NCBI GenBank assembly: GCA_028622995.1
Contig: JAJQJQ010000019.1
Location: 1,054,001 to 1,118,000, forward strand
From: Panagrolaimus kolymaensis
Lineage: Eukaryota; Nematoda; Chromadorea; Rhabditida; Panagrolaimidae
Length of the DNA stretch: 64,000 nt
Reading direction: 5' to 3'
Shown here one piece after another: positions 51,001-63,962 of the stretch. The notes beneath the pieces are model-generated. The model ran no database searches. It was not told the DNA's origin and saw only the letters and a program-made list of their open reading frames with translations. The position numbers and the translations under genes were made by a program. Numbering within the stretch: position 1 is the first letter of the stretch; the number at the start of each line of letters is the position of its first letter.

Positions 51001-51917
51001 AATAAGTTTTTTTCGCATCCATTCAAGCACCTTTTTTCGCTATTACCGTTTATGTCCATCGGTATTTAAATTTACTAAAATTGTTTCCATTTTTATAAAA
51101 AAAATAAGATAATTTCTTCTCTTAAAGTTAAAAATTCACGATCTTTATTTAACTAATATTTCTCTTATAATCGAGATTTTCATTATTAATCTGCAATGGA
51201 ATCCACCGTTTCAATATGTTTTCAAAGGGGAAAATGTTTATAAAATGTAAGAAAGGATTGTATTATAATACTAAAAACGATATTGAAGATGTGTAAAAAA
51301 GTTTTTGATAAAAAAAAGCTATGTACCTGCATGCCTTTTAGCTACAGTGAGCGGCACGACGGACCGGCACGCCTTTTAGTAGCTTGGGCCGGCACGCTGG
51401 ACCGGCACGCCTTTTAGTAACGACCTTGATTTCTTTCTTTTCTTCGAATGTTTTTTCTTTTTCCATAAAAATAAAATAAAACACGATGTCAAGCCGTGGT
51501 AGAAAAAAAAACAAAAAAAATAAATATCACAAAGCTCGGAAAAATTAAAACAATAAGTTTGAAAAAAAATTTTATATCATTGCAAAAATTTCACAAATTT
51601 CTAAGAAAAAAAGAATTTTTTAGACATTGATAAAACCGAGGAAGAAAAGCAGCGCATCGATGATCTGGTCCAAGAATACAAATCGTTGATTGATAAAAAG
51701 AATGAACTCGCAGAAAGATTAATTGAAAAGGAAGCTGAGTAAGTTTTAACCCAGTCGAAAAATTACTAACGATCAATAATTTTTCAGTGAGGAAGAACAA
51801 GATGAACGAGGCCGAAGAACACTTGAAAGATCACAAAATTTCTTTCGTGGCTCCCAAGAACCTCTAAATGCATCACAAAAAATTATTAATTTTTTTAAAA
51901 CTAAAACTATTAGCTGA
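45009..51917 (+). CDS. ehbp-1: EH domain-binding protein 1 homologue, 14 exons
   Basis: Links Rab8/Rab10 endosomal recycling to EHD proteins and actin. Exons: 45009-45142, 45270-45423, 45591-45799, 45870-46181, 46546-46995, 47069-47554, 47915-48168, 48354-48443, 48996-49042, 49235-49435, 49887-50076, 50162-50335, 51624-51738, 51788-51917; 2,946 nt, 981 aa, all in frame. Domain order is that of EHBP1: N-terminal NT-C2 (1-165, VWKKIKR, EWTLVAEE), a Pro/Gln-rich linker, calponin-homology domain (about 342-447, LLEWCQRVTRGYKGVKITDF, SWRSGLGFCAILHRY), and a C-terminal coiled-coil bMERB domain (about 800-970) that binds Rab-GTP. No C-terminal prenylation motif is seen; it ends KTKTIS. Intron 12 carries a MITE. 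Confidence 0.93.
50778..51425. mobile_element. MITE-like DNA transposon with long inverted ends and 9-bp target duplication
   Basis: Left end GGTCGTTATTAAAAGGCGTG at 50778; the right end is its complement (…CACGCCTTTTAGTAACGACC) ending at 51425, with one mismatch in the first 27 bp and similarity over roughly 85-100 bp. The ends contain repeated GCGTGCCGGTCC blocks and are G+C-rich against an A+T-rich core. The 9-mer TTGATTTCT flanks both sides (50769-50777 and 51426-51434). The core has no coding capacity, so the element is non-autonomous. Nine-base duplications and long ends suggest a Mutator-like family; the family is inference. Confidence 0.88.
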
Positions 51918-52620
51918 AAATAATTTTTAAAATTATTAAAGTTTCCTAAATTTCATCCTTTTTTCTTCTTCAATTAGAGATGAAAAATACATATATAATT
52001 CGAGGCCATTCAATCAATCAAAAAAATAAACTAAAACACCGGTGTTGTTTGGAATTTTTTAGTTTCACATTCTCAAAAAAGTTTTTTTGTTGTTAGTTTT
52101 ATGCAAGCTTTTTTTACTTTGAAACCTTCTCTTTGTTATAAAAGTCGCTGTTTTTATTATTAGAGGTCTAATAATTTTATTAAAGCATATGCATCCGGAA
52201 TTTAAAGTTTTGTTGTTTGTGCTTTCATTTTGCTTTTTTATTTTCAAATTACATATATATTTTTTATTTTGTTGTGCTGAACTTTTTTGAAGCCCTGTTT
52301 CCTAGTCTCCTTTCGTTGCTTTTTATTGTTTCCGTCATTGATCAAATTGATTCTGTAACCCATTTTTTTATAACTAATTAATAAATAATAAACATGCTAT
52401 GTTTGTTCAATGTAAGCAGCTTGAAAAACAGCAACAGAATATTCAAACTAAAAGAATACAGAAAATTCAAAAAAATAACAACAAAAAAATTTACACAAAG
52501 TTTTAGATTTATTTAACCACAATTCAGAAAATGATGCAATACAATAATTACAATATACACACATACTACAAAAGAAAAATAAGGATAAAATGATCATCGT
52601 CGTCGTTACAGCTGCTCCAT
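51918..52620. other. Convergent 3' region, ehbp-1 / EHBP1 paralogue
   Basis: No gene. AATAAA signals on the + strand near 52024 and 52380 fit ehbp-1 3' ends. Confidence 0.5.
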
Positions 52621-54303
52621 TCATTTTTCATCTTGAGTTTGAAGAATATGTTGTCGTTGAATAAGCGAATCCTTTTCGTTGATGAGCTTCAAATGTTGAG
52701 AAATATATTTTTGTTCATCATCACTTCCAGGTTCTGAAAAATGAAAAAACATTAGATACTGTAACAGGAAAATCACATTTGAGACATACCAACATTTCGA
52801 ATCTTTTCTTCCACATATTGTTGAAGATTTTCCAGTTCCATTAATCTTTCGGCAATCATTCTTGATTCTTCATTGATTTTCACAAGTTCACATTCATCGC
52901 AATCATCAGTTTCAGTATCCTAAAAACAATACATGCATGGATTACTTGAGTAATGATGACAGTAACAAACCATTTGAGGAGGTGGAAAGACTTGATTCAA
53001 TGCTTCTTTAGCTTCCATGAGATGTTGTTCAGCATACTTTAATCGTATTTTAGCATCTTCACATGCGTCTTCTGAAAAATTAATCGATGAATGTAACGCA
53101 TCCATGCATAATAAGCAAACGTGTAGCAATCAATAATACAAAAGGAGCAAACCAGCAGATGCAAGCCCCATTAATAAAGTTATACAGCGTGCTAAAAATA
53201 AACATACCAGCACTTTGAACGACTTCTTCGAGTTTTTCATAAAGATTTAACATAGCTTTATATTCAGCAACAAACTCATCAACGTTTGACTTTTCAATTT
53301 CTGCAACAATCATATCTGAAACAGTAAGAATAAGTAAGTGAGTAACAATACACATCAAAAGAGCAAAGAATATGAAAGCCAAATCCACATTTAACATACC
53401 CAAAGTTTGTTGAACTTGTAAAGATGGAGGACTTGATAATTTCTGAAGGTACATATCGAATTCTTGGCGATGCAGGAGGTTTCATAGTTTCGGAAGGTGA
53501 ATCACCTTCGTTATGTTCTTCTCGATGAACGCTTTGAGTTTCACATTCTTTTCTTGTTGATGTTTGATCTCCATCTGCAATCCATTCACTATGATCAGGT
53601 AATGAAATATCAGGAGGAGCATTGGAAGATAAAATAGATGTATCATTATGAAATGTACTATCCCTAAAAAGTTCACCACATAATAGCAATTTGTTATGAG
53701 AAAAACACACATGAAATGTTGGTCATTGAGAAGTGTCGTTTTTAAAGTCAGTGAAAGTCTGCAACTTTTGATTTCTTTTTGCAAGCAGTTCATCTTCAAT
53801 GTAAGTCCTTTATCACCGTCAACAAAGCACCGCAAATTCAGATTGATTTCAGCTAACGGTATGATTTTTCCATTCTTTGTTACTTCTTCAGCAACTAGTG
53901 TCCATTCCTAAAAGTTATTGAGTATGAATACATAGCATCAGATACTGTTGTAACAAACCTTGGTATGAAATTGTTCTTTCTTTGGATTTTTTTTGAATAA
54001 AGTTGCATCAAACGATATTGTACCAGTAGTACCATGATCAGTATTCCAATTGATGTTGAATTTGTTTTCATAGAATGTGCTTCCTTCAAGTGGTTTGGGA
54101 TTAGAGGAATATCGACGACGTCTAAAAATTGAAAAAACATGAATAAACATAGCAATACAAGAAATAACGAATGAAGAATACCGATGAATAGCAGATATTT
54201 GAATTTGTTCAATCTTTCTTCCAGTAATAATCATGAGTTCTTTTAATGATAAATTGAAATTAAATTTTGATGGTTGACATCTGCTTCGTGTAATCCAATT
54301 CAT
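52621..54303 (-). CDS. EHBP1-like paralogue without CH domain (NT-C2 plus partial bMERB)
   Basis: Exons: 54182-54303, 53959-54121, 53711-53907, 53506-53663, about 53400-53462, 53208-53315, 52971-53071, 52790-52919, 52621-52733; about 384 aa. The NT-C2 domain (MNWITRSRCQPSKFNF, RRRYSSNPKPLEGS, EWTLVAEEVTKNGK) and the coiled-coil end (RLMELENLQQYVEEKIRN, SQHLKLINEKDSLI) align with ehbp-1. Four introns sit at identical positions and phases (after the HR, HTK, FM and IRNV positions). No CH domain. The bMERB part stops after INEKDSLIQRQHILQTQDEK, short of the later helices of ehbp-1. The 53463-53505 intron (43 nt, weak acceptor) is needed to keep frame. Likely a C2-containing membrane adaptor; function unknown. 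Confidence 0.8.
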
Positions 54304-57100
54304 CTTGTTCTGAAAAATGGAAGAGTATTTAGGGTTATATGTAAAAGTCACAGTAAATAAAATCATACCTTGTTAATTATGTGTTTACAATGAAGCAAAC
54401 AAACAATATTTTTGTTTTACAAAAAGCTTGTAAAAGTCAAAGAAATGAATGAATGAACTTTTTTGATGCAAAACTGAAATGAAGCGTTTTCGAGAAAAAT
54501 AAAAGTTCTAACGCGAAATAAAAATCCCACGAAAAATTGAAGTTTTCAAAAAATTGCAAATTACGATATTTTTTTTTTTGGCTGAATTTTTCTCCTTCAA
54601 AAGTTTTGTTTTGTTGATTTCCGGTGTTTATCAACTTTGTAAAAAGGGTAGCAATGAAGGAAGGATTCAAGAAGCTTCTAATTATAATGAAATAATGTTA
54701 TTCACGTAGCAATGTGGATTGAAATTTGCCATCGTTTGAGTTTGAAAACTTTTTTTTATTGCAATCTTTAGGATTTCCTTAATTTTAAAATTCAAAGTTT
54801 TTATTTTGTTACTTTTTTCAACTTTTCCACAACTCCTTTTTTGCTGTAGCGCTTTTAGAAAGGTATAAATAATTATGGATACCTTTTCTCTTTCTTTTTG
54901 GGTATTTTTTTCGTTCCACATCCACAACTTCTTGGTCGATTTCCACTTTTTTATGGAATTGTTTGTAGTGAAAATATCACATTTTCACCATGAATGAATA
55001 TTTTTCTCTGCCCACGTTGTTGATGGTTACGTTTAAGAATTAACACTACTACTCCTGATCGAAAAAAAAATTTACAGTGAAATATTTTACATATTTTTTT
55101 CAAAGATTATTCTATCCTTTTTTCTCCACGTTGTCCAAAAAAAAAAAAGAAAGAGGTGGTTTATAAAACATTTTTATAATCTTCAAACATTGTTGGTTGT
55201 GATTAAAAAAAAATCGTTGAACTTTTTGCATGAATAATAAATTTACAAAATTTTGTGGAAGCTGCTTGCTTGTATAAAAGGAAGATGATTTTTGGTAGTT
55301 TTATAATGCAATGCGTAGGAGAGAAATACAAAAGTTCATCAATTTTTTTATTAAATCAAATAAATTAATAATTTTGTTGCCACGTTTGGTTTTTTTGGTG
55401 ATCCAAACAACTCAAAGCATTTTTCTTGAATTTTTTTATTGGAAATTATCTAAAAATTTATCTTTTTTTTTAAAGTTACTAGAGACAAAGCTAAAGTGTC
55501 GAATTTTGTGATGTTAATGGAAAATTTTCAAAAAATATAATTCACTGTAGTTCCTAAGGGTGAAGGATTAAAAAAAATCTGTATTTTTTTTCTTTTTAAA
55601 ATTCTCCTATCTGATGCGTTTTTTTTCCAAATGGAACTAACAAAATTAGCAAAATGTATTTTCCAAAGACCACATTTGGCCTCTAACTTTGAGTTGGACT
55701 TTTTGTTGAATATGGATTTTAGCATCAAACATCTTTTTCCAGCCTTTCTTCATCGTTTTTTCCTTTGTTCCTTTGTTCAGACATTTTGCTTATCACCTTT
55801 TTTTCTTCTTATTCTTCTTTTGTATGTTATAAACTCGATTTAACTCCCCAGATTATAACACATTCCAAAAAAATTATTTTTTATACTCTTTTTTTAATCC
55901 GTATTTGACGTGAACTTTGTCTTTTCGTGTTTTTTGTTTGGGAGAAGCAAAAAACTGAGAAAAGGTAAAGCCGGAATTGAATCTCTTCACACACACGTTT
56001 ATACTTTTTAGTTTTGCATAAATATGTATTTTCGCTCTCATTTTTTTTCTTTTTTTTTATTTGCGTCATTAAAAGAAAAAAATTATTATATGAAAAATAT
56101 AAAAACTTTTATTTTATACTCCTTTTAATTTTTATATATGTATTTTTTCTTTAAAAATGAAAATAAACGTAACATTCAAATGTTCAAAATAAATATTATT
56201 TTTGCTTTTTAACTTTTTTTTAAAGAATGGCAAAATTACTTTTTTTGTTGCTACATACTTTGCTTCTTTTTTTGTTGAGAAAAAGGGCAGAAAATTGCTT
56301 TTGTTGAAGAAAAAAAAAACTCGAGAAAAATTAATTTTTTTACTGTTGTGTTTTGTGTTTTTTGTTTGGCTTCTTTTTTAACTAAAAATCTTTCTTTCTT
56401 TTTTTTTATAAGAAAGTAAGCCTCTTTTTTGCTTTAACAAGGCAGCAATCAAAGCAAGCAACAACGGAGACACTACTATTTTTGACTTTTTTTGCCATAC
56501 ATAAAAATGAACTTTGCCCTTTGGTTTTTTGAAAGTATGTATTTTTGCATAAAAACTTTTGGAAAACAGCTAAAATATAAAAAAATTTGATGTTTTAAAA
56601 TCCAAAAATTCAACGAATACATAAAAACATTTGCAAATTTATTTTAATTATTTTGACAAATTTTCTAATTTTCCCATTCGTAAAAAAAGAAAAACTGAAC
56701 TTAACGTTTTTAAAAATTTAGCAACACCAAATTTTGACCATGAAAGAAATTTTTTTATTTTTGCTAAAACAAAACGAATTTTTTAAAAAAAAAGTTGTTT
56801 GCCGCCAGTTTGATTCCGCAGTTTTTTCCATATTATTTTTTTTTCTTATCAGATTTCTTTTAAATACACAGTTTTTTTTGACCATTCATTCTTGTTGTTA
56901 CTGTTTTTGTTATTGAAATATCTAAGTTTTCCGCCGCCTGTTATTTATTTATTTATTTTTAGATAAATAGCTTGTTTTAATATATTTGAAAAAATAAGTT
57001 TATGTTTTGAAAGATTGATGATTGATAAGAAAAAAAAGAAGGAAGGAATGCTTTGATGATTCAAATAGCTGTCTTTAGCAAATAAATATTTTTTTTTACA
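54304..57100. other. Gene-free upstream region of the EHBP1 paralogue
   Basis: A+T-rich, with long T and A runs. No CAGTTT array until about 56800-57100. Short frames here lack protein-like composition. The acceptor TTTTTCAG just upstream of the ATG of the 52621-54303 gene suggests a further 5' exon or spliced leader. Confidence 0.45.
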
Positions 57101-57101
57101 A

Positions 57102-60100
57102 CAGTTTTTATTCTTTTATTTTATTTTGTTTTCTTCTCTTTGATGCTTAAAGAAAAGGGTTTTTGAATTTAAAATTGTTGTCGTCCAGAATTTTTCTGAA
57201 ATTTTAATATCTTAAAAAAAATTTTTTGCTTAAAAAAAGAGAAATGCTTTGATAAAAATGGTTTTGCACAGTTTTTTTAGCTTCGATGATTAAAAGAATT
57301 TTTTATGTTTTTGAGATATTTTTTTTTTGAATCTAACTTCCCCATAATTTCAAATGTTTGTACAGTTTAATCTTATTTATTTTGCTTCTTGTCTTACATT
57401 TTTGTTTTCAAGCTTTTCAGTTTCTTTAGAAAAATTTTTGAGTAAAAAGGATAAAATGAACTACAGTTTTAATGATTTATGAATTTGTTTTAAAAAAAGC
57501 AAATTTTTCATTAAATATAAAATAAAGCAGTTTTAAAAAAGATGGAAAAATATTTATTGCAGTTTTTTCCATTTAAATAATACTCTTCTCCATCATTTTT
57601 ATTTTTACTCTAATAATTACATAAATCTCTTTAATATATTCTTTCTGTAAAAATTCCAGTTTAACTTTTTTTAAATTTTCCTTTGTCTCACAAATATATT
57701 TTTAAAAATTTTTTGTTTAGGAATTAAAAAAATATTAGAGTTTTATTTATGTTCTGAATGGTTTTAATTAAGAAATCAGTTTTTTTGGTTTAGAAAAGCG
57801 TGTTTTTCCATGAAATAAAGAATAACGCAGTTTTTTTTTTTAGTTTTGTAAAATACTTTTTTGAACAGTTTTTATCTCTTTTTTTTTTGAAAACTTTACA
57901 AACTATCATTCAGTTATTTTTTTACCCTTTTCTAACCTTAATGCTGTGGTCGCCAGTATTTTTTCCATATCGATTCCGCTTTTCTCCATGGCACAGAAAA
58001 AAAGAAAACGAAGAAAGCCATGCCAGCAATTTTTTTCCTTTTTCTTTTTTTCATGAAACAAAAAAGAGTCTCTTCTTCCTTTCTTTATTTTTTCTTTCCA
58101 TCTATGTATTTTTTTTCTATTCTCGTGGCAGCTTTTTTTCGTTGTTGTCATCAGCCTCGTATTCGTATTCCTATTCTCATCGCCAAGAGCTACTTTTTTG
58201 CTCACTCCATGTGCTTCTTGCTTGCTTGCTTTTCTGCTAACATAACATAGAAGGACACATACAAATTTTTTTAGAGAATTGAGAGCCTTTTTTTCTCACA
58301 CACGCAAAAATAAAATAAAATGAAATTGTCAGTTTCAAACAAAAAAATTTTTTTTTGTCATTCTTCCATTTTTTCCTTTTTTGTATTCTCTCACACACAT
58401 ACGTGTATCTAAAAAAAAGACGTGTGTCGGGTGTGCATTCGCTTCAACACTTTTTTGCTTGTTGTTGCCACTGCTCCCGCATGCATGTCCATACAAAGTC
58501 TGCCTTGCCTCTCTATTCTTTGAGGCCTTCTCCTCCTCTCATCCCTTCTCAATAGCTTCAGAGAAGGAAGCTCCGAGTAAAAAATAGAAAAAATGGCGAC
58601 AAAATGAAATAAATTTTTTTTTGTTGTGTTGTGAGTTTATGGACGAGAAAAAAAATGAGAATAACATAACAACGACAACGACAGCGGCGACAACGACAAC
58701 GAGAATGAAGCCAAAACGAGGACAGTGGCGGCGACGACAGTTTTATCCTCTCTTGGCTCTTTTGTTGTTCTTGCCTATCACGTTTTTTTGTTGTCGTCGT
58801 TGTTCATGGAAAAAATTTTTTTTTTCGATGTTCATTTAAACAAAGGTCTTCTAGATTGAGATCATAATTTTTGTTGCTCTCTTATTGAATGGATATATTT
58901 TGAAAAAAAATTTATCTAAATTTTATATAATAAGAGATACCTTTAATGCAGTTTTTATTTAATACCTTTTACAAAAAAAGCTTGATGGGGCTGGCAGTTT
59001 TAATATTATTTTTTAAAACTCCTTTTTGATTTTATTTTGTGCATCACATATTCTTGGTTTTACAGTTTTTTTTATACTTTTTTTTTCAAGAACATAACAT
59101 TTATTTAAAACTTAACGATATTTACACCCAGTTAATTTCCCTTTTTATCAACTTTTACCCAATTTTGTTGTTGGTTTTATTTCATTCTTAATCAACTGCA
59201 TGCAATTTTATTTTTGTAAAAACTTTTTTTCACCGCCCGTTAACTCGAACCTCAGTTTTATAAAATTTTAAGGAAAATGTTTATTTATTGCTAACAAAAA
59301 TATTTTTATTAAAAAAAGCCCACCATCATATCCTAGCAGTTTAATATATTAATTATATTCTTAAATTTAATTTTTCTGTGTTCGTTTTTTTTCTCAGAAA
59401 GAATCAATCCTCTTTTTAATCAATTAAACAGTTTGAATTACATTTTTTTACAAATTTTATTCACTCTTTTTTTACCGGTAAAATTTGATTATGCAGTTAT
59501 ATTATATTACCTTAATTTTTTAAAGAAAGATATTTTTTGTCCCAAAAATTTAAAGAAACCATTCAAACAAATTTATTCATTAATTTGCAGTTTATTCTTC
59601 CAAAAAACAAAAACATTAAAACCCATTTCTTTTTTCTTTTTTCTACAAATCAGTTTACTTTTTTTCTTCAATGCCTTTTTTTTCTTAATTTAAAACGTAT
59701 GTGTTTTTCTTTTGATGAAGAGGATGGATACACTGCTACTAGCTTCAAGAAGAAGAATATAAAAAAGTAGCAACAGCAGGAGCAAGAAAAAAAAGAAAGC
59801 TAACGAGAAAAACATTTTCCTTTTTTTAATGTATTTTATTTTATTTTCAAACAAAAACATAAAAGTGCTTCATTTTTTTTTCAATTTTTTTCCTTGCTTA
59901 AATTTTTTTTTGTTGTCAGCAAAATAAAAAAAAAAAATAGCAAAGCCAAATGAAGGAAAAAAATAAAGTCATTGATAGCGAGCGCGTCATTCGTGTTTCT
60001 TGTTTTTGCTTATTTGTTTTTTTCATGAGAGTGTATGTTTTATTTTTTTAATATTTTTTTAAAATCGTCGTATTTTTTTCTTCATCTCAAGCATGAGTGT

Positions 60101-63100
60101 CGTCTGCTACATTTCCCTCTTATCATCGTCTGCTTTTTATATTCCTTATTAACCCCTCTTTTTTAACCCCTAAAAATCCACAAAGAAAAAAACCTAACAA
60201 AAAAAGATAAATAACGTCATTTTATTTATTTATTTTTGCTATGTTACTGTTCTTTTTTTAAACATTTTTTTATATCTTTCCTCCTCTGCAATTTTTTTTT
60301 TTGGGTAAGAAATTTGATTTGTAAAAAAAGAGAAAGAAATGTTATATGGAAGCTGCTAACATTCATTTTTTTTTATAGCTTGTCATAAATAAAAAAAATT
60401 AGACAAAAAAAATGAAAAACTGAGACATGGGAAAAGAGACGAGGAAGAAAGAAAGAAAGAAAGAAAGGGATGGGTTTGACAAAAAAATATATTGCATAAA
60501 CATGTATGCATGTTTTTTTTGGGCTACAAAACCAAAATATTAGAGGCAAATGAGAAGAGTTTTTTGGGGTTTGTGATGTATTAAAAAATAATATGGATGC
60601 CTCCTAAAAATAAGGAAGTAATTTGTGAAAATAGGTATAATAATTTTGTTAAATATAGTTCTCAGTTTTTATATTTTATTCTTAAATTTTTTTGATATTA
60701 TTGATATTCTTCAGTTAAATAACGATCAAACGAAAATCAACAATTTCGTCCAGTTTTGAATAATAAAAATTTCCATAAAATTCTGCTGCACGACAGTTAA
60801 TTTTAACCGTCTATTTCTTTTTTTTTCCGTATCAGTTTTATTTAGATTTTTATAATTAACAAATATCTCTCTCCCGAACATTTAAAAAAGATTCTCACTT
60901 GAATGGATCCATTTTTTCTGACCAAATCAATTCATACCAGTTAAAAAATATCTAATTTCAATAGATAAATAATGAGCCGAAGTGCAAATCAGTTTTTTAA
61001 ATGCTTTTGATTCTCCAGTTTGATCTCAAAAAATGTCTAATATTGTTTGTTATTGTTTAATATTTCAGTTACGTTAAATAATAAATTTGTTTCATCTTTT
61101 CGAAATTCAAAAATTAAAAGTTTTTTTCGTCGCCATTAAACTGGTCCAAGTTTATATAAATTTTTTAACTTTGAGAGAAATTTTCTGCAAAACCTTAGTT
61201 TGTCGTTATTAAATAATATTGTGCAGTTTTTTTTCTAATTATTTCCAGTTTTGTTAAATTTCATGATAGCCATACTTTTTTAAATCAAATAAATTGATTT
61301 CTTTTAAATTGGCCTTTATTTAACCTCCCTACGATCTCCAACTGTTTTTTTTATTCTTTGATTTAATAAAACAAAATCCTTTTTTTATTTTTTATTAATG
61401 CATTAAAATATTTAATAATGCAAACTAATAATTGGTAATAATTTTAATACGACATCTCAGTTTTTGATAAACCTTTGTTTGTAAAAAGAAAAATATTGGA
61501 GAAAAATTAACAAAATTATCATTTGACTCAGTTTTTTTAAATAGTTTTTCTCATTTTGTCCTTTGCTTTTAGAATATTTCAAAAATCAATTCGAAATTTT
61601 GTTTTTGAAGAGACATAAAAAGACTCAAATGAACGCAGTTTTTTAAACCCCCAAAATTTAGCACTTTTTACAATAGTTCCACATTTCTTTTATTTTTTCT
61701 TCTTCATCGTTTCAGAATTTAAATCAGTTTAAAATTAATTAACCTTTCTTTGTAAATAAATTTTACTCTTATTTAAAAATTCTTCTATTCCATGTTTTGT
61801 TTATTACAAGCCTCAAATTTATGTTGCTGTCAGTTTTATATAATTATTTTAAATTTATTGGAATTCCAATGTCTGATGTTTGTCTTGAAAATTCAGTTTC
61901 ATATAATTTAAAGCCTATTCAGTTTATTAAAGGTTTATACCTTTTGAAACAAATCTTTTTTGTATTTTTTATACTGCTTGACCGATTACAGTTTTAATAT
62001 TCCTTACAAATCTTATTAATTGATTTATTAAAATTTTTAAAAATGCCATTTATTTCATATTTTTAATATTGGATATTTTTTGCAGTTATTAATTTTTTAA
62101 ATCAAAATCAAATTGTTAAAGGTTCTTCTTAACGTTTATGGTTTCATTTATGTCAGTTTTAATGATACCATTACAAAAAAAAATTCAATCTTTTTTCTTT
62201 TTTACTCTAATGTTTCCGCTTACACCAAGAATAAATATTTAATTTTTTTTCAATCTATTTTTTGCCTCATTCTTTTTTTGTTATAATATTTGGTCTTTGC
62301 TTCTTTTTATGCATGCAGCAACACATACATAGACATACGTGCACGTGAACATTACTTTTTTCCATCCATCTCCTTTTTTTTCGTTCTCTGCCCTCAGTTT
62401 TTTCTCTTTTGAGTTTTTTATTTATCGCAATGTATTTAACTCACTTTTTTATTTTATTTAAAAAGGATTTTTTTTTGTCGTTGTCTTTCTTCTCTTCCAC
62501 TATTTTTTTTACTCAATTTGGAAGCACGCGAAAAAAAAGGACAAAAAGTGAGTGTGAACAAGACAAAGCAAAGAGACAACAACAAAAGAGTCCATGAGTA
62601 TGCAATTCGCACAACACAGAGACGAGATTACTTGTTTTTTTATTTATATATTGTTGTTGTGTGAAATTTTTTACAGGTGCCTCAAAAAAACCTTTTTTCC
62701 TCTTCCTTCTTTATTTTATGAACAATGATTTAGAGAGAGCAAAAATTAAAAAACAGTGTGACATAAAAATTTATATATTTTTATTTTTATTGCTATTTTT
62801 ATAATTCTTTTTTTTTATTATTTTTCCTTTGTAAAAACATTGAACCAGTTTAAGCTTCTTTTTTTTGAAGTATGAATTCACTAAAATCTCTGAAGTCAAT
62901 GATGCCAGTTTTTATTATTTTATATTAGAAAATTTTCGCCGCCGCAGAAATATTTTATAGCAAAACTAACCGCTATTATTTCTCTTTTGTCTGTTTTAAA
63001 AAATTTCTTACTTATTGCCTTGTGCATGGCAGTTTTTTTGAAATTATAATTTTCTTTTCCTTGGACCATGTTGAATGTTGATTTAATCAAAAAAATTAAA

Positions 63101-63962
63101 CACAACTTATGGCAACGCAGTTATTTTTATTTTTGTTAAAGTCTATTTTTTGAAAAATCTATCAGTTTTTTTCTTTGTTTTTTTTTCATTGCCATTTAAA
63201 ATCTTTATTCGTGCCAGTTTTCTAAATAATCAATATCTTAAAAAAATTCTTTTACCCCTTATTTTTTTCTATTAATTCTATGACCCTTTGAAATTTTGTT
63301 ACTTGATTCAAAAAACTTTTTAAAAGTCAGTTAATTATTAAAAAATTTATTTTTCTTTGTTAAATTACCATTTAGCAATGGGCGACTCAGTTTATTCGTG
63401 AAAATAATTATATAGAATGTAATGTTATTTAAAAACAAATTTACGCTCCTTATTTAATAACAATTTTAAATTTAAGATTTTACACAACGAAGATTATTTA
63501 AAATTCAACCTGGTCCACAGTTTTTTTTCTTATTTTCGAAATGAAAGAAATTTTGAAATTTAAGTTAGCAGTTATTAAAAAAAAATAAAAAAAAATACAT
63601 ATTTACCCAATAAAAAAGCCAACAACAAGAAAAAAAATGCATTGTGATAAATTTTCTATGCCAAGTTGTTCCAAGGATTCAGCTGAAGAATTATTAGATG
63701 CCAGAAAGCTTGTGCGATTATGTGCCGAAAGTTTTGGTAAGATTTTTTATATTTATTTTTATTTATAAATCTTAAACAGGTGGTGCGAGTTTTTAAAATA
63801 ATTTTTTTTATTGATCCAAAAAAGCAATGTCATATTTATAAAGCTCATTTTTAACCCCAAAAATGGGACCGAATGAACAAACTTGATCCAGTTTTATAAA
63901 TCGATATTTTGATTTGGTTCGATTATTTTCGTTTTATGAACTGTAATCAACCTTCTTCAGTT
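57102..63962 (+). repeat. Second strand-biased CAGTTT motif array
   Basis: The same + strand motif as in 5763-20580. Examples: 57102, 57268, 57464, 57528, 57560, 57828, 57866, 58949, 58996, 59063, 59254, 60663, 60835, 60990, 61223, 61459, 61636, 61831, 61988, 62154, 62905, 63162, 63888. It thins out in 57930-58940 and 59700-60650, which look like promoter-type DNA with simple repeats ((ACAACG)n near 58670-58705, (GAAA)n at 60446-60468). No gene seen before 63637. Confidence 0.7.
63637..63736 (+). CDS. First exon of an unidentified gene, cut by the window end
   Basis: ATG at 63637 opens 33 codons (MHCDKFSMPSCSKDSAEELL, then DARKLVRLCAESF) to a good donor TTTTG|GTAAG at 63737, phase 1. The composition looks like coding sequence, but I do not recognise the family. 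The following intron runs past 64000 and contains CAGTTTT copies. It could be a short N-terminal exon of a larger protein. Confidence 0.5.

Noticed and set aside
57800..58250. Overlapping open frames on both strands (up to 146 codons)
   Set aside because: Phe/Ser/Tyr-rich translations of T-rich DNA with no splice support or recognisable family.
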